Below, piece by piece: positions 5,641 through 6,274 of a DNA stretch of 6,274 nt. Position numbers and translations under genes: made by a program. The DNA comes from an uncultured Alphaproteobacteria bacterium. Its GTDB lineage: Bacteria; Pseudomonadota; Alphaproteobacteria; Sneathiellales; Sneathiellaceae. The notes beneath the pieces are model-generated. The model was not told the origin of the DNA. It worked only from the letters and a program-made list of their open reading frames with translations, and did no database searches. Every line of letters starts with the position of its first letter. Position 1 is the stretch's first letter. Location: positions 1-6,274 of the forward strand of contig CALEMG010000521.1 in NCBI GenBank assembly GCA_937910835.1, given 5' to 3'.

Positions 5641-5669
5641 TTGCCCCTGTCCCGAAAGCGCGGCATATC
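5641..5669 (+). promoter_or_regulatory. Possible promoter of the second aminotransferase gene
   Basis: TTGCCC (5641-5646) and CATATC (5664-5669) are 17 bases apart, with a predicted start near 5677 and a leader of about 27 bases ending in the Shine-Dalgarno AAGGGAAG. The -10 is a weak match. No palindromic operator was seen in the gap. Confidence 0.35.
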
Positions 5670-5703
5670 TTTGGACAAAATCAGAAGAGCCAAAGGGAAG
5701 TAA

Positions 5704-6274
5704 ATGAGTATTTCAGCAAAGATGTCCCGCCTTGGAACGGAAACCGCCTTCGATGTGCTGGCGCGGGCCAATGAGCTGGCGGCAGGCGGCATGGATGTGA
5801 TCAATCTTGGCATTGGCCAGCCGGACTTCCCCACGCCGGACAATATTGTGGAGGCGGCCGTCAAAGCGCTCCGTAATGGGCAGCATGGCTATACGGCGGC
5901 GAATGGCATTCCGGAACTCCGCACAGCTGTGGCGGAGGATATCGCCAAATACCGGAATGTGACCGTCAACCCTGATCATATTATCGTCGTGCCCGGCGGC
6001 AAGGTAACCATGGCTTTCGCAATCGAGATGTTCGGTGAGGATGGCGCGGAGATTATGTATCCTAATCCCGGCTTTCCGATCTACGAAAGCATGATCCGCT
6101 ATACCGGCGCGACGCCGGTTCCCATCCCCCTGATCGAAGAAAACGGCTTTTCCTTCGATGCGGAAACGGTGCTCGCGCAGATCACGGATCGGACACGGCT
6201 GATTATCCTGAATACGCCTGCCACCCCAACCGGAGGCATAGTGCCCGCGGCGGAACTTGAGAAGCTCGCATCTG
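5704..6274 (+). CDS. PLP-dependent aminotransferase, class I/II, 5' part only
   Basis: The first 190 codons of a fold-type I aminotransferase, cut by the window end. The translation shows INLGIGQPDFPTPDNI (33-48), HGYTAANGIPELR (61-73), the phosphate-binding VVPGGK (95-100), YPNPGFPIYESM (119-130) and LIILNTPATPTGG (166-178). This is the aspartate/aromatic-aminotransferase-like N-terminal half, distinct from the neighbouring KAT/YbdL-like enzyme, so the two are not recent duplicates. In the NPxNPTGG motif the Asn that normally bonds the O3' of PLP is Thr174 (codon ACC at 6223). The Lys that forms the Schiff base lies beyond the window. The ATG at 5704 follows AAGGGAAG closely; a later in-frame ATG (5722) is less well placed. 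Substrate unknown. Confidence 0.92.
   Translation, partial: MSISAKMSRLGTETAFDVLARANELAAGGMDVINLGIGQPDFPTPDNIVEAAVKALRNGQHGYTAANGIPELRTAVAEDIAKYRNVTVNPDHIIVVPGGKVTMAFAIEMFGEDGAEIMYPNPGFPIYESMIRYTGATPVPIPLIEENGFSFDAETVLAQITDRTRLIILNTPATPTGGIVPAAELEKLAS

Noticed and set aside
1..6274. CRISPR array, insertion sequence, toxin-antitoxin pair or riboswitch
   Set aside because: No regularly spaced direct repeats, transposase motifs, terminal inverted repeats, small toxin-antitoxin gene pairs or recognisable aptamer were seen on either strand.

Overview
The window is ordinary-looking bacterial chromosome, most likely from an alphaproteobacterium. The basis is moderately high G+C coding sequence (63% in the 60 bases from 5761), -35 boxes close to TTGAC with weak -10 boxes, and proteins that read like alphaproteobacterial family members. 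No phage, transposon, CRISPR array or integrase is visible. Both ends of the window cut through genes.

Layout. Positions 1-1868 carry a minus-strand pair: an amidase-signature hydrolase, followed three bases later by the 5' part of NAD(P)H-hydrate epimerase (nnrE), which runs off the left edge. A divergent promoter region at 1869-1980 separates the amidase from a small two-helix membrane protein (1981-2232), which may be translated from a leaderless mRNA. Next is a plus-strand two-gene unit (2323-3323). It holds an Rrf2-family repressor under a promoter covered by a perfect 15-bp inverted repeat, and an AhpD-like CxxC protein of the carboxymuconolactone decarboxylase (CMD) family. The pair reads as a self-regulated redox or peroxide response module.

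Positions 3324-4190 are clearly richer in A+T and carry a minus-strand gene for an exported TPR protein with its own consensus-like promoter. This segment lies just beyond the terminator of a tRNA-His gene (4227-4303, minus), so it may be an acquired single-gene insert. The tRNA has encoded G-1, C73 and CCA, but two stem mismatches.

The right side holds two divergent fold-type I PLP aminotransferases. One is complete (4354-5523, minus, GTG start) and resembles the kynurenine/methionine aminotransferase group. The other (5704 onward, plus) is cut by the window end and has Thr where the cofactor-binding Asn of the NPTG motif is expected.

No clearly new multi-gene system is present. The points most worth a second look are the Rrf2 operator palindrome, the non-standard cysteine pattern of that regulator together with the Glu-to-His change in its partner enzyme, the mismatched tRNA-His, and the Asn-to-Thr change in the second aminotransferase.
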